A stretch of 64,000 nucleotides of DNA. Origin: Leptoclinus maculatus. Its lineage: Eukaryota; Chordata; Actinopteri; Perciformes; Stichaeidae. A model generated the notes under the pieces. The model had not been told where the DNA came from and did not search any database. It worked only from the letters and a program-made list of their open reading frames with translations. This document shows, piece after piece, positions 48,002-61,385 of the stretch (its first letter is position 1; each line of letters starts with the position of its first letter). The position numbers and the translations under genes are program-made. Where the stretch lies: positions 8,600,056-8,664,055 of the forward strand of contig JAVDOI010000006.1 of NCBI GenBank assembly GCA_032191485.1, given 5' to 3'.

Positions 48002-51000
48002 CCCCGGGCCGACTCCCGGTGCGACGGGGGAGGGGGGGGGGACATGTGTGAAGAGCCTCATTTTAATCGAGTCGCCTTTCCCACTTTTTAACTAAATACT
48101 TTATTTTGTGTTGTACCCAGTTCAATTTCATGTTTCACATATCCGTTATAACATTCAAAAGCTTTTTATTTCATGAAATCATTATTTCAGCGTAACGGCT
48201 ATTTATGTCACTCGTGTTTTATTGCAATGAATTCATGTTATGTTCTGAGATGCCAGTTTTAACTTTTCTATACAGTGAATAAAGTTTATTCAAGATTTTT
48301 TATTTTTTTTAAATGACATGAAGCCCTTTTTCTGTCCATATACTGTGCGTATTGCACGGATTAATATCATTATATTTGTCATATTGTATGTATAATAATA
48401 CTTGACAGGTAAGAGAAATTGGCAAAATACAAAGTCAGGAAATTGATTTTTATTTGAATACATACAAAAGCAACATTTTCTCTGTGCCACATTTCCCAGA
48501 AGTGATCATTTAATATTACAGAAACGTCTGTCATCATAATGCCTACACTGTACGATATACATACGATGAGTTGTATGGGGTGAAAACAAATATTTGCTGG
48601 ACAAATGAGTGACATTGATAGCGAGAGTAAAGCCAGTTTAAGCCTTGAGAGGCAGATTATTGGATACCTGAAGGTTACATTTAAATCAGAAAACATCAAA
48701 GCAAAATGTACACAGAATAGTGTTTTAAACAGAAAAATGCTCCGGGAGATGTTGGGAGACAGGTTTAGTTGTGAGTTCCCCAAAACAAGACGGGCTCCCT
48801 AATTAAATGAGGAGGCCCCGGGCCTGGCTGTCGCATCTCATCAGCTGACACATTCACACTGACTAACTTACACTGAGTGACACTCGGATGACAGATTTTG
48901 GATACAAGCTGCGCCCGTAAGGCTTATCCAGCCAACTTTTAAAATCTCACTCGTTTCTCATGAAAAGCCACCTCAAGACAGTCAAAGTGACTTTGAAAGC
49001 TGAATTTCAGTATTCACCATGCAGTCAGTGACTATCAGGAGCTCGGGCAAAAGTGTGTTTTGGGCACTGTTCCATGATGTCTCTGGAGCAAGGAAAGCTT
49101 TTGGGATAACTGAGTTATTCAAACAGGCAGCTCAGGTTACCAATTGCACTCAGGAGAGCAGAGAGCAAGATCTGGCAATAACCACACCACCTGGCCCCCC
49201 CGTACGCTATTCAGTATGTGTGTGTGTGTTTTTAAGAGAGGTGGCGTATTTTTGATTGAGATAGATAAAGACATTTGTGTGTGTTATGTGAATAAAAGAG
49301 CAGCTGAATTTCAGCACTTGTACCCATGGTCTATCGCACCACCCGGCTTTCAATAGTTTTCAAAAGCCCACTGTCTGCCATTAGAAATGGTTGGTTTGGC
49401 CATAGTACTACTAAGAGATTAGGACTCACTTACCATGTGAAAGGCCTCTGGACAAAGCCATTCCCTATCTTACTCTCAAACACTAACACATTGATTAGCT
49501 CGGAGTTAGTGCGGTTTGCGTCCATCCAGTTCCTCTTCAGGCCTACTGTAAATTCTCATGGGAATATTTTTATGGAGTACCAGACTGAGCACAACGTTAG
49601 CTCTGTGCAAACCAGGGATCAAAAAAACATGCACGCAAGATGGGAATCTGTTTTCCTTTCTGTTGAACACAGTTGTACGCTGCATCATAACACAGTCACG
49701 ATAAAGACAAAGCAACTGAGAGATGCTTTAATAAAACTGCTCTCCCTTTCTATATACTTGGCTATAGTGTACAACCAAAAGTTGTTTTGCATACAGTGCT
49801 CAGTATTTTTCTGAAAGAGCCAGATTAATCTTGGCTGTCGTGATTTGACTAGACAGTGCACAGGCCGAGCAGCTTGGGCTGAAAGCACAGAGAATATTAA
49901 ACAAATGCATGCATGGCTGTTTGGTGGTTTGCTGCTGTTTTGCTCTCTATTTGCTTTCGATTTTTTTTTTCTTTTCTTATTCATGCAGTATTAATGGGAC
50001 TGTGTTTGGCAAGAAGAACAAACGTTTTAAGTGAACAGAGAGATACAATAACTGACTGATCAGAGAGAAAAGACTCCCAGTTGCCCTTGAAAAACACACA
50101 GAGAATACACTAACCTGAAACTGTGAAGACACACATATATATATATATAATGCTGTGCAAACAACTGAATAAGGATGTGTGCATTAATGCTGTGCAACCC
50201 AAAACAAAGAAATATGAATTCTGCAGTTTTTATCCACACAATAAGGAGTAGTAAATACATGCAAAACACTGACTGCGTTCACCATATTAGAATGATTCCA
50301 GTTAGTTTCCATGCATTCCTGATAACGGCTCAACGGATGCTAAAGAGCTCTCAAAACAAACATAAAACCTGTTGTTTTAATCCCCAAACCTGACAGATAA
50401 TCAGTGTTTGTTCTTCACCAGTAGCCAATGGCATCACCTTTAATGCTCGTGAAACTTGATCCTTCTTCCCTAAAAGCAAAAACGAAACAAAAAAGCATCT
50501 GATCTTTGCCAATTATGTGAAACTAAGCAGATTTGAGGCAGCAGGTGAAGTGCAGGTCTTGGTGGCCCTGTAACCTGAGGTGGCTTAGCTCTAGCTAAAC
50601 AGGTAATTAGTCGTTAATTGGCAAACAACAAGATGGCTGAGGTAGCAACGGTGGCAGGATATCATCCGGCTAAACCTGTCTGATCTGTTTGTACAGTCGC
50701 TCCAATCCCATTTCAGCTCTCAGCATCCTCGGCCATCATGGAACCACGTCATCTGATGATCATAATGTGTTATTTCATTTATGTTGTTAAAATGAATGGT
50801 TCCACACTCATTGTGTTTTGCATGTTGGGAAAAAACTGTCTTATGAAATGCGACAGTGAAACACAGTTCATTGCACCAAACATCAGCTTATGTTATTTGT
50901 GATTTTGCACACATGTGCAATATCATACACATCGGTTTTGAAGAAATATTCATATTAATATTATGATTTCGACCATGGCGCCCAGGTCAATCCATAGCTG

Positions 51001-52394
51001 CAAAAAGCATCATACACGATGAACAGTGCATGATTGAAATATGTTTTAAACAACTTTCTTTGCACTTGTAAACATAAAATGCATGTGGAAAATTGAAAAG
51101 CTTCCGTGCACTGCCTCTGCTGCAGAAATAATCTCTGTGGTGAGATACCAGCTGATAGCAAAGAGCAGCAAAACAGACATGAATTTATGTGCAACCATGT
51201 CACACGATTATTCATGTTAAATATGACAAAGCATTCAATTCAAGTAAATCACAGAAATACATCTCAACGCGAGGAAACGCACAGATCAAACAGTAACATA
51301 AGGAGGCATCGAGGAAGCAACCTGGAGTTGGCGGAGGTGAAAGTGTTTATGCATTTCGACATTATGCATATGCTACATGTTTGAAATAGTAATGTCTTAA
51401 GTAAGGTAATATGAGATGAGAATATTTCCACCTTAATTATTCATTCAGAGTGCATTTCAGTTTGTGGGGAAACCTTAAGAGACTCTGGAGACTTGTTCTT
51501 TAAATTGCTGCAACCTTATAGGCAGGCTCATTGGCCATGATTTAATGTGCATCTTTTCATAGACCTCAATTATCAATTAACTGTAAGTGTACACCACTGG
51601 GAATATCTCCAGTCATGTCCACCACATTAACATCCATTAGAAGGGAATCACCTGTCTGCGCTGGAGCTCCTCAGCTGCGAAATGTTTTCCTCTGGGCTGC
51701 AATCTGTCACAGTGGAAAGAAAAAGACTGGTAAAAATAAGAGTTTGGAATTGCTAGTGAATCATTTTAAAGGTGGTCACAGATCTCAAAATTAACAGTTT
51801 GGATCACACTGAACGAGTTTGTAAGCCCGAAGACTGATTCCTCTAATTATGAATGTGGCAGGAGAGTAGAACCACCGTGAAAATGCGGCAGAGTTGCGCC
51901 CTCATTATGTGTTAGAATATGACGGATGTCTATATTTTAAAACACCAAGATCTTTACAATGAAATTAGGTTGAGTGATTGCAGTGGAAAACAGAGGTTCG
52001 CCATACCATAAGGCCTGAGAAGTTTTATGGTTAATAACTAATTGCTGTGAAAAGAAGTTATGACTTTGATTTCACATGAATGGTGCAACATGATTAGATG
52101 CATGTTGTGCCAGAAAGCACACCTTATATACGGCGTTGCGCTTCAAATGTGACACTATTCATTTTCTGGGTGCTTGTGTTGAGTCAGGACATGCTGACAG
52201 TGGGCTGCTTTATGCTAACTCCCCTCCCCCTGCCCACCTGTTTTAAGAAGCTTTTAAAGAAGGCACCTACATATTTCTTTGCGGGAACCCTTTTTTGACG
52301 TGCCAAATCATAATTAAAATTTGAGGTGAAACGAATGGAACCTAATAAGTTATAAGCAGCCCTTTTGTGTTGCCGCTCAGCTGGTCATTTTGGT

Positions 52395-52828
52395 CATTCA
52401 TGGTCCAAAGCCTACCGACTTTGGTGAACCCCAGAATATACATTTAGGCTTGTAGGGAAATGTCTCCAGAACTATTGGATGGATTGCCATGAAATGTAGT
52501 ACACAAAGCCTAACTGTGGTGCCAAAGGGCACATCCTAATGGCTTTGGTGATCCACTCACTCAATTTAAACTTGTCCAATAGTTTATGACCAAATACCTG
52601 CAAAACTAAAACCATATGCCTCGGCTGTACTTTGTGTTTAGTCCTCATCAGCAAATGCTAGCATGCTAACACGGACAACTAAAGTGGTGAAACGTAATAC
52701 CTACTAAATACTGTATCAGCATGGCAGCTTTATCATTGTGGGTACATTAGCGTTTTGATGTTAGCAATTAGCTCAAAGCGTGGATAAGTACAGCCTCACA
52801 GAGTCGCCATAGCATGGCTGTGGTTTCA
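52395..52828 (+). mobile_element. Teleost interspersed repeat (about 430 bp)
   Basis: Segments in order: GACTTTGGTGAACCCC, TATTGGATGGATTGCCATGAAA, TTTGGTGATCCACTCACTC, TTATGACCAAATACCTGCAAAAC, CTGTACTTTGTGTTTAGT, AAATGCTAGCATGCTAACAC, GTTAGCAATTAGCTCAAAGC and AAGTACAGCCTCACAGAG. I recognise this series as a very common fish repeat often seen in introns and UTRs. I cannot name the family with certainty, and no coding frame is retained. Confidence 0.75.
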
Positions 52829-53014
52829 TTAATGTTAGTGGAGTCGAATACAAATGTATTTAAGAGCTTTATCGTGTCGGTATAGGGCAGACACTGAACA
52901 TAAGAGATAGCTAAGCAATAATGTATTTCTCAAATGGTTTGAGAAATATAGCAGGTTACTATGAAATCCCTATATAAACTATACCATTGTGTACGATTTC
53001 AGACCCTTAAGAAG

Positions 53015-53112
53015 AGTTTCATCATCGGGGCTGATCTCGGATCAGCTCAGCCTTTTTACATCAGGATGAATGAGACACTCCTACTCTGGGAGACGTGATA
53101 CATTTTGGTCCA
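53015..53112 (+). repeat. Short teleost repeat with GATC..GATCAG and CTCCTACTCTG core
   Basis: CTGATCTCGGATCAG (perfect 6-bp inverted arms around TCG), then CCTTTTTACATCAGGATGAATGA and CACTCCTACTCTGGGAGACG match, from memory, a short repeat found across teleosts and salmonids. Confidence 0.55.
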
Positions 53113-55170
53113 GACCTCTTCCTGGGTGCCCGTGGGAGACAGTGTGTCAAAACATCTTCTAATGACTGCCTACTTCGTCTAGCTCCTTTAAAACCGGGGG
53201 GGCCTCATGCCAAGCTTTTGCCCATGCCAGGTTTTTAGGTCTCGGTGACAGTAACAGTTTTAGTCATATCTTGGCAGGTAAGCTTTATGCCGAGGGTTTC
53301 TCTGAGTAGGAAGTTGTGGGTTTGGCTGGTGTTATATTAACAGTGTCTGTCGTCTCAGCTGGGCCCAGAGCTGAAATCAGATCTCACACACCCCTCTGTC
53401 TAACTGTGATGAATCTGGTTGTGCCTCCTGACTGCTGAGAACTTGCAGAACAACACTAAAGCCCAGGACACACATTAAAGTCCAGAACTAAAATGTTGCA
53501 CCTGTGTCCAATGAGTCTTTCCAGTCTGGAGCTGCTCTGCTCAGCTGAGTTGAGTTCTTACTGAAAAACAAAAAACAGTTAATGTTGTCTCAATACCTTT
53601 CCCCACAAATTACCTGCAGTTTCATCATCTCCTGGCAGCTGAAGCTTTTGTCATCGACAGCGCCACGATACACACTGTTGCTGTGTCTTTTAGCTCTCTC
53701 TGGGTACTGTGTAGCTTGGTCCCATTTTGCCCTTGACAGAGGAGCTTCTCACCCTCACACAGTAATTATACCAGATCTGACGTCTACTCTTTCCATTGAA
53801 TTATTGAGAAGGTGGAGAGGACACAAGATCCCATGTAGAGAGAGACAGCACTGTTTGCGTCACAGTGGCCTCGGGGTAAAAAAAAAAAAAAAAAAAAGAG
53901 AAGAAAATTCCACAATGGATGCTGTTGCACAGAAACAGTCCGTCTAGGTCACCTGACAAGTTGCATGTGTGATACTACTTCAAAAAAAATGATACATGCT
54001 AATAACACAATTATTACATTTTTTTTTTTGTCACTGCACATTTTGAATTACTACTCTGAGAAATGTGGACAGGGGTTTTCAATTATGCACACAAGCTTCT
54101 TTGTACGAATGCAAAGGCTTCTAGGATAGAGTGCCAGTTTATGCAGGATATGCTTTACACCCCTTTGGCAACTTTAAACTGTAGACATAAGTGATTTCTA
54201 ATCTGTGGTGCCACTAGAAATACCGGGGCCCTTAAACAGCTCAGCAACAGCCATAACGCAATAAATATGAGCCACGGTGAAATAAGCATTCCTGTCCTTT
54301 GATAAGATTGATAATACAAACGTCAGTACAGCAGACTTCAGCAGTCAGCGTGCCCCTGGACTAGTGTTGTCATTACTCAGGAAATCCGGACATGCTTCTC
54401 TCAGAACGCTGCCTGTACTTGTGCAGAGTCTGCAGCTTGTGGTATCTACAGTACATGTACATACCAACCTCAGCTGCGCATGTGTGTGCACACTGTGTTT
54501 CGCTTGTCGGAGGTTTGTTTCATGATCTAAATGGAAGTTATTGTATGAAAAAACATGTGTGCTTGTTCACAAAGCTATTGTCCCATTCACGCTAGCATTG
54601 CGATGAAGCTCTGGCATTTGTCTTTTGATTGCATAAATTAGTAGATTTCTTTCCAGTTCTACATTTGAACTAAGGTCATAACAATAATGTGCTGTCTCTC
54701 TCTCTACGGAGCACATTCTCCCCTCAGGTAAGGAAGGTGATTTTAAACCGTAGAAAATAATTAAAAGAAAAATGATCATAGAGGGAATGAACATTGCCAA
54801 TAAAACATTTTTTTTTATGAGCAAATGTGCCCTGAGAAATGTATTACAATCGCACCTTGTTCCTGTTCACAACTCACCTCTTCACTTCTTCGTTGCCATG
54901 GCACCATGGGTGGCTGTAGTCCATGCACGACTTTGCTTTATTCTGCCTCCTCTCTCTCTCTGTGTGTGTGTGTGGGTTTAGATTTTACTTCACAATGTTA
55001 TGCTTATGAAGATGCATGCTGGAGGGAAATTGGTTCACTTTCAGGGTGGTCAGGGGCGCATACCAGATGGGCGCAAATGCCCTGAGCAGAGTCTGGACTT
55101 TCTGCGTCTCGTCATTCCCCATACTCTATTTTCACACATCTCTCCCGTCTGTCTCCACTATCACTGTCAG

Positions 55171-55506
55171 ATAGGGCTGTCACAATATCACATTTTCACT
55201 ACACAATTATCTTGGCAAAAAATAAATCACGGTCACGATATTACCCTGATATCTATAGAACATTTTTAAAAAGGACTATCAGTCAAATTGATCTATAACG
55301 TTGTGTAAGGTGCTTTTTGTTTCTTTTTTCTTGAAAATGAATTACACTCAAAATACAAGTGTAGGGAGGTGGAGAGAGTGTCTGTAACCATAACTTTATA
55401 TATATATATAATGATTTAAGAGGCGCTGAATTATCTACACAATATTATCATATGTGTATTATCAACATATCAATACATCATTGATCAAGGTTATCGCAAC
55501 ACCCCT
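55171..55506 (+). mobile_element. hAT-like MITE, about 336 bp, with target duplication
   Basis: Starts ATAGGGCTGTCACAATATCA and ends TTATCGCAACACCCCT, imperfect inverted ends of the 'gggctgtcacgatat' fish family. ACTGTCA flanks both sides (55163-55169 and 55507-55513). The interior includes CTTGGCAAAAAATAAATCACG and a short TA repeat. Non-coding. Confidence 0.75.
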
Positions 55507-58500
55507 ACTGTCAAATCAAGGCATAAAATTCTCCCCAAAAAGAAAACAAATGGACAAATCAACAAGTGGCGACACATGAGATGAGCTTGTGTTTGACAAG
55601 ATCGTCACTGTGGCGAGAAAAGTGATGTTCCAACTAAGCGTTTTCTGTTGTATATTAAGCAAAACCACATGAAATGAAATGTCTGAGACATCATTTCTGA
55701 TCATTTAAGCATTTCTCACACCCTGCTGCTTCATCTTTAAATGACACATTTTATGAAAACATTTTATGGTTCGGAGAAAATAGTTTTTCTTCTTCTGAGA
55801 GGGTCACACAATGTCGCACTCAGTGTTTCTTATGTAATTCACACATGGGAGCTTACATCATCTATCGGATGGTAAGACCTTGAGGTTTATGTAGGATTGT
55901 GTTCAAGGACTTGATGTTATTTGTTTACCTGTATTTCTGCGAACACACACACACACACACACACATCAAAATTCTCCTTCCTTTTCACTCCAAGCTGTCT
56001 TCCACACAGGAAGCCATTACAGAGAGAAAAGGTGACATGTAGGAGTAGCACAGGATGGCTGGCCTCAGTTCAGTGCCTCCATCTCCACCCCTGACAGAGC
56101 AGTGAATGGGCCTCACTCACAGCTGTCCTGGACTCAGTCAGCCAAGCACAGCTCAAACCTGGAAAACAACACGATATGCTAGGACGCTAAGATGCGCCTG
56201 GCAGTGCAATTTTCCTCCTAGAAGAGATAGAGGGACAGGGAGTTATTTAAATGCTAAACAATGCAACCTGTCGCTGTAACCTCCAGACAGCTTCCTGATG
56301 ACTTCCTGGTTGGATCGGTCATACAGGATGCGAATGCGCAAGGCCACGCATGAGGAAGGTGGAGAGAAATACCCTGAGGTTGATTGTGCCCGTACAGGGT
56401 CATTTTATTGACTTGGTCATGAATCTACTGTATCTGCAATCAGAACAATTAGGAATGTGTGTAGGTGTGAAATGTAGGCTCACTGACGTGCTAAAAACTA
56501 GACGGTAGACAAATGTATTAAGTCACAGAAAACAGTATAAGAATATAAAGAGCAAAACAAGTCCATAAAGGACAAGTAGGAGGGGTGCTGGATGGGTCAA
56601 ACAAACACAGGACTTTCACCCAGGAGACAGCTGTTTGTGTCCAATGTGAAACCAAAAGTAAGATTGTTACGCTACGTTTGCAAGAAAGTCTGCTAAGAGC
56701 GGTTGTTATTTATTTAAGACGGTAACGCTGTTACGAAAGTAACATTATTACGGTTATTATTTGAACACAAACTATGATCCTATTACTAACCCTAACCGTA
56801 CACGTTTGTTAACTAAACCAAAAATAGTTTTCGTTTCGGTTTGTTTGTCTTTCTGTCAGCAGCCCGATCTGTAAACCTTTTTTAGGTAAATCAACCCATT
56901 AAGAATGCTTGAAGAGCCCTTATTCAAATCATTAATTCCTACAAGTTTTAAAATCCACTAATAGCTGAACCCAGAGTTATTTCCCTAGGCTTAATAAACT
57001 TCTGTTCATGTGAGCAAGCCGAGACTGAGCGGCTAGTTGTTTGCTGCCACATCAATGTTCTGAATGTCATTCACAGAACCTAAATGCGAGATAGGGCCTT
57101 CAAGTGTCATTAGTTCCTTTATGTCATACAGCAGCCAACTTTCACCATCTATAACTTGAACAGCAAGAATAAAGTTGTTCAACATTAGATGAAACAGCCT
57201 CCCTGCAATATAACACAGAGCACAAATTAAGGTATAACTTTCTATATATAACTCTCTGCATAACTTCATCAAATATGACATGCAGCTTGGTGCCATATGG
57301 AGGAGAAAAGAAGGTACATGTTTGAAGTAAGGAGCTTAATCAAGGTTCATATACTGTATATTAACAACCCACGGGGGCCACTGGCTGATGTGACAGCAAA
57401 TGAAAGGAGAAAAAATGTAGGACTACAGGCGTCAGGGCTTATATAATATTCTATTTGAGTTTCAAAGCAACCCAAACATCATCATAACTAAGTGTTGTGT
57501 TTGATATGGAAATGTGGGGATTATTCCTTTTTTTTATATGAGGACTCAACATATTCTGCCAAATGTTTAGAGTAGACATAATTCAAATTGACCATTTCAA
57601 GTATTTTAAGTATCGGTTTTAAATGTGTGCTGTTGGTGAAATATGGACACTGTCACTCTATCCTCAGGTTTAGTGGGGGAAATAATGGCCAAGGTGAGAT
57701 ACAGAATAAAGAAAGGGGGGGGAAGGTTGGAGGAAGCGGTGGTTTGTTCAGAATGAGATTCTCACCCTGCTAAAAAAAGGAGCTTTCATTTTTTGGCTAA
57801 TGAGCAGACGATGACCTACTATGTCGTCTCGGAGCAGGAAAATATCCGACTCTTTTTTTTTTTTTTGCTCTCGGTGCAAAACCACCGTGAGAAATTGGCC
57901 TCAAGTGACACTGTATGTCTCCCTGCTTCAGCACTATATCGAGAACTGATTCACAATAGATCCTCAGCTTTTGTTGTCTCTGTGTTTTAGCAAAAAAAAA
58001 TTCACTCCAATCATCACCTGTCCTCCATTTACTGAGAAAAGGCCCCTCTTCTCAGCTACCGCTACCATATTTGCCTGCAGAGCAGAGAACTGCTGACTGC
58101 AATATGTATTTAGCTAATTCTTGTGATTAGCATTGAATTGCATTTACATTTTAAGCAGTGGTAAAATCAAACATCACAAATTCTTGAACTTATTCTCTTC
58201 CACCTGCTCTGAGTGTCACCATGGCCGTTTCATCGAGGGCTCTGTTCCACTTTAGCAGCCAACATGTCTTAGCTCGAGGCAACGGTCAGAAATAACTGCT
58301 CCTCTAATAAAACCTCACAACACTCTCTCTACCAGTAGCTCCCAGGTTTCATATGACTTTCACTTTAACATATCCTTAACTTGCTCGCATTTTGTATATA
58401 AAAAAAAAGAATATTATCATAAACAATGTGTCACCAATATTCAAATGGTAAACTGATATAATGGATCTTTTTTAATGAGCACACATGGCATCCTTTCCAC

Positions 58501-58923
58501 CCAAGGACACCAGAACACAGCACAGTTATACATGTGAGCTATTGTTTGCTAACTGCGAGGTGTTTTTCAACGCAGGTAAGAAAATAAAAGATGCTATTCT
58601 GTCATTCATTTCTCTTCAGTCGGTGTTTTTTCGTGACAGCAGACAGAAGAGGAATGAAAAGCAGCGGGCGTATTGAAAGGTGTACGTACAAAGCAATAAA
58701 GCTTTCTCTAACTGCATTTATTCACCGTGTGAAGCAGAAATGATGGCAAAATTGCTTTTCGAGTCATTTCTCTAAACTGAATGCAACAGCAATGAGTGTG
58801 ACAAGCTGCAAATTGTGCAATCCCAAATGTTATTAAGCAATGCAGACAGGTAATCAAGACGAAGGAACTACGCTGAGCTCAATTGCTAAATGTTTCCATC
58901 TCATACCTCCCTTTGTCTTAGCG

Positions 58924-58974
<51 letters not shown>
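58924..58974. repeat. (CA)n microsatellite
   Basis: About 25 units in the upstream flank. Confidence 0.93.
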
Positions 58975-58976
<2 letters not shown>

Positions 58977-60520
58977 GAATACATGTGCAGAAATCTCCAG
59001 TGCAGTGGACGTACTTATCTAATGACCTTGTACACGGAGTAAAGATATCCCCATTTGACACAGCTAATTGGCCGACGTGTCAAAGGATGTTTAGCGGCTT
59101 AGGAAATCACATCTGCCCATTGATTTCTCCCAACTACACCCCCTCCATCAGACATTGTATTGCTTAATCCAGTCTACAACTCTATTCTTGTGAATCCTCA
59201 ATGGATTCGCAGGCAGAGGAGGCGAGGAAAGAAAGGGAGAGGGAGGGAGATCGAAAGAGAGGAGAGAGAGAACAAGCGATTAAGAGACACTTGGGATGGG
59301 GAAGGTAAATTACAGACTGCGGGTTTGTGTGCGCGTGTGAACCAGAACCAAACAACAGCGTAGATGCAATCACACAGATGCGGAAGAGAGGGCAGAATGG
59401 AGATCACATCCCAACCCCTCATCCTTTGTGCTGAAGCATATTTAATGGCAGAAGGGTTGTCATGCGGCAGTCTGCCTTCACATGCTAACTGTGTGTCATG
59501 CTACTTGTGTATAGGTGCTGAGCTGCTGTGCCAGCTGAAGCGCGCTATAGGTTGTGCCGTGGCATCTGCTCCCAGCTTTAAGCTTGTCTGCCCTCTGGTT
59601 AATCAGGAGACTTTGACTCTGTCTTCCTGTCTTCTGACACTTTCAAACCCACATTTAGGGTCATGGCAACTCGTACACACTCAAACAGATTCACACACCT
59701 GTGTGAGGAGCTTAGCTCGTGCTTTTTTTTAATAATTTGACTGCAGTACATCTTGAATGATGCTTGTGTCACTGTGTCTTTTAAAAAAGAAAAAGAGTCA
59801 GGTCATGCTCAACTGATTCTTTAGTCTAACGGCAAAATTGTCAGTCTAATAATTCAACAATAAAAGTCAGTTCATCCAAATCACAGTTGACATTTTCTCA
59901 CTTGAGTGGTATCAACCGATGTGGATGCTTTGGTTTGATGTGCTACTTCATTACTAGGACTTGCTTATGAACCTGCGACTGTGAATCATTTATATATTTA
60001 GGGAACGACAAACATTTTTCCCTTTTTAATGCTTTGAGCATCAAAAAAACGTGACACCATTCAATCTTAAAACTTGTTTGAATAAAACATAAACTACTGT
60101 GATTTAGGTGAACTGACCCTTTGAGTTTTTAGTGTGCTTACATAGCAGCCACTTTGGCAAACATGCAAAACACAGTCCCCTTTAAGCTGTCAGCACAGTT
60201 GCTATGGAAACAAAGTTTGTCCGGTTGATACACAAATAAAGTCTTACAATTCTTTGCGACCTTGGCTTGGCTGGCTGAACTTGCAGCCTCTGCTGCATCT
60301 CTATTTGGAGTTAGCTTTGTGTGTCTGAAACACATAAAAAGGCTCGAGTTGCATCATCGTATCCAGGTAACGCTTTCAGGGCAGCAGTGTTTCTGGATGA
60401 TGGTTAAATGCCAAATCTTTTCTGTCTTTCTTTCGCTTCTTGCACAAACACAGCATTATCCAGCCTCATACTGTAAACTGTCAACTTACCGCAGACATGA
60501 TCCACTTTAAGACACACACC

Positions 60521-60553
60521 AACATTAACACACATTAACACACATTAACACAC
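60521..60553. repeat. 10-bp minisatellite (ACATTAACAC)n
   Basis: Three perfect copies of a 10-bp unit in the upstream flank. Confidence 0.85.
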
Positions 60554-61354
60554 GCACGTTTTCACACATTCAAACTTTCAGTTTGGTCTTCAGAGCACAC
60601 ACACACACACATAGGTTTCATTCACAGTGCCTTCTTACGACACATGCCGCACATTATCTCTTTTTCCCACGGGTGGCCTTATTGCTGGGGAAAAAACAGC
60701 AACTTGGATCATAACAACACAACAGAATAAGAGTGTTTTGATTTTCCCAGACACAGACTGTCCAAATGGTGTAGTCGGAAACTGATCCTGGAGTTGAATG
60801 ACTGTTTATCCCCCTGGCTGAATTGCTGACATGTTGAGCATCACATAGACAACTTCAAAGGCAGACACAAAAATTGTACATCAAATGGCTGATTCAGACA
60901 TAGATCGACAGAGAGAGCAAAAGATTTACGGAAATATCACCAGATGAAATACTCTGAAAGCATGAAAGGTGGTACTGAAAACTTTAGCACTTGAACAGCT
61001 GCTTAGTCTGCTTTGAATTGTGACGGTTACAATGATTTCCAAAGACGACTCATCTTATACAGCAAAAGCATCGAGACATCCACTAAAACCTTTCAAATCA
61101 CTCCAACAGCATGATCCAGTTTGTTGTGCAGTTAGCATGTTAGCAGTTAGCAGCAGCAACAACGGCAACTGTTTACATTGTTTCTGAGGGTTAAGTTAAG
61201 TTAAATGGGCTTATCCATATATGATGCAGACAAAAACCCGCCACAGCATTCACAAGGTGCATGTGGAAGAAGATCACACGCTCCTGTTACAACTGATTGA
61301 AGTCTCAGTGGTATCAGCATGACGTGTTACAGTACAGTGTGCGTGATTGCTGGT

Positions 61355-61385
<31 letters not shown>

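Larger units (their letters stand above)
47785..48050 (-). other. plxna1: Candidate non-coding exon 1 of plxna1 (CpG-rich 5' UTR)
   Basis: On the minus strand a CpG-rich block ends ...TCACTTGAACCT followed by GTAAGT, a perfect donor at 47784-47779. It is the strongest promoter-like, GC-rich block upstream of the plexin coding exon, and no other gene is visible that it could serve. The 5' end is not defined by sequence; I place it near the top of the CpG block. All reading frames either stop before the donor or run into a stop within the next exon, so it would be untranslated apart from upstream ORFs. It could instead be the first exon of an unannotated non-coding RNA. Confidence 0.45.
47880..48065 (-). 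promoter_or_regulatory. CpG-island-like promoter region
   Basis: A GC- and CpG-dense block is bounded by AT-rich DNA above 48060. It contains a G/C-rich run (GACGGGGGAGG followed by a further G run at about 48022-48041), a CCCCCGGGCC element and the inverted repeat and CTCF-like site listed separately. No clear TATA box is placed; TTAAAA-type sequence occurs at about 48065-48085 on the minus strand. Divergent activity toward the plus strand cannot be excluded. Confidence 0.45.

Noticed and set aside
47695..48045. 116-codon minus-strand frame running through the exon 1 donor
   Set aside because: It is proline/arginine-rich from CpG DNA. If spliced at 47785 to 15152 it meets a stop 26 codons later and never joins the plexin frame.
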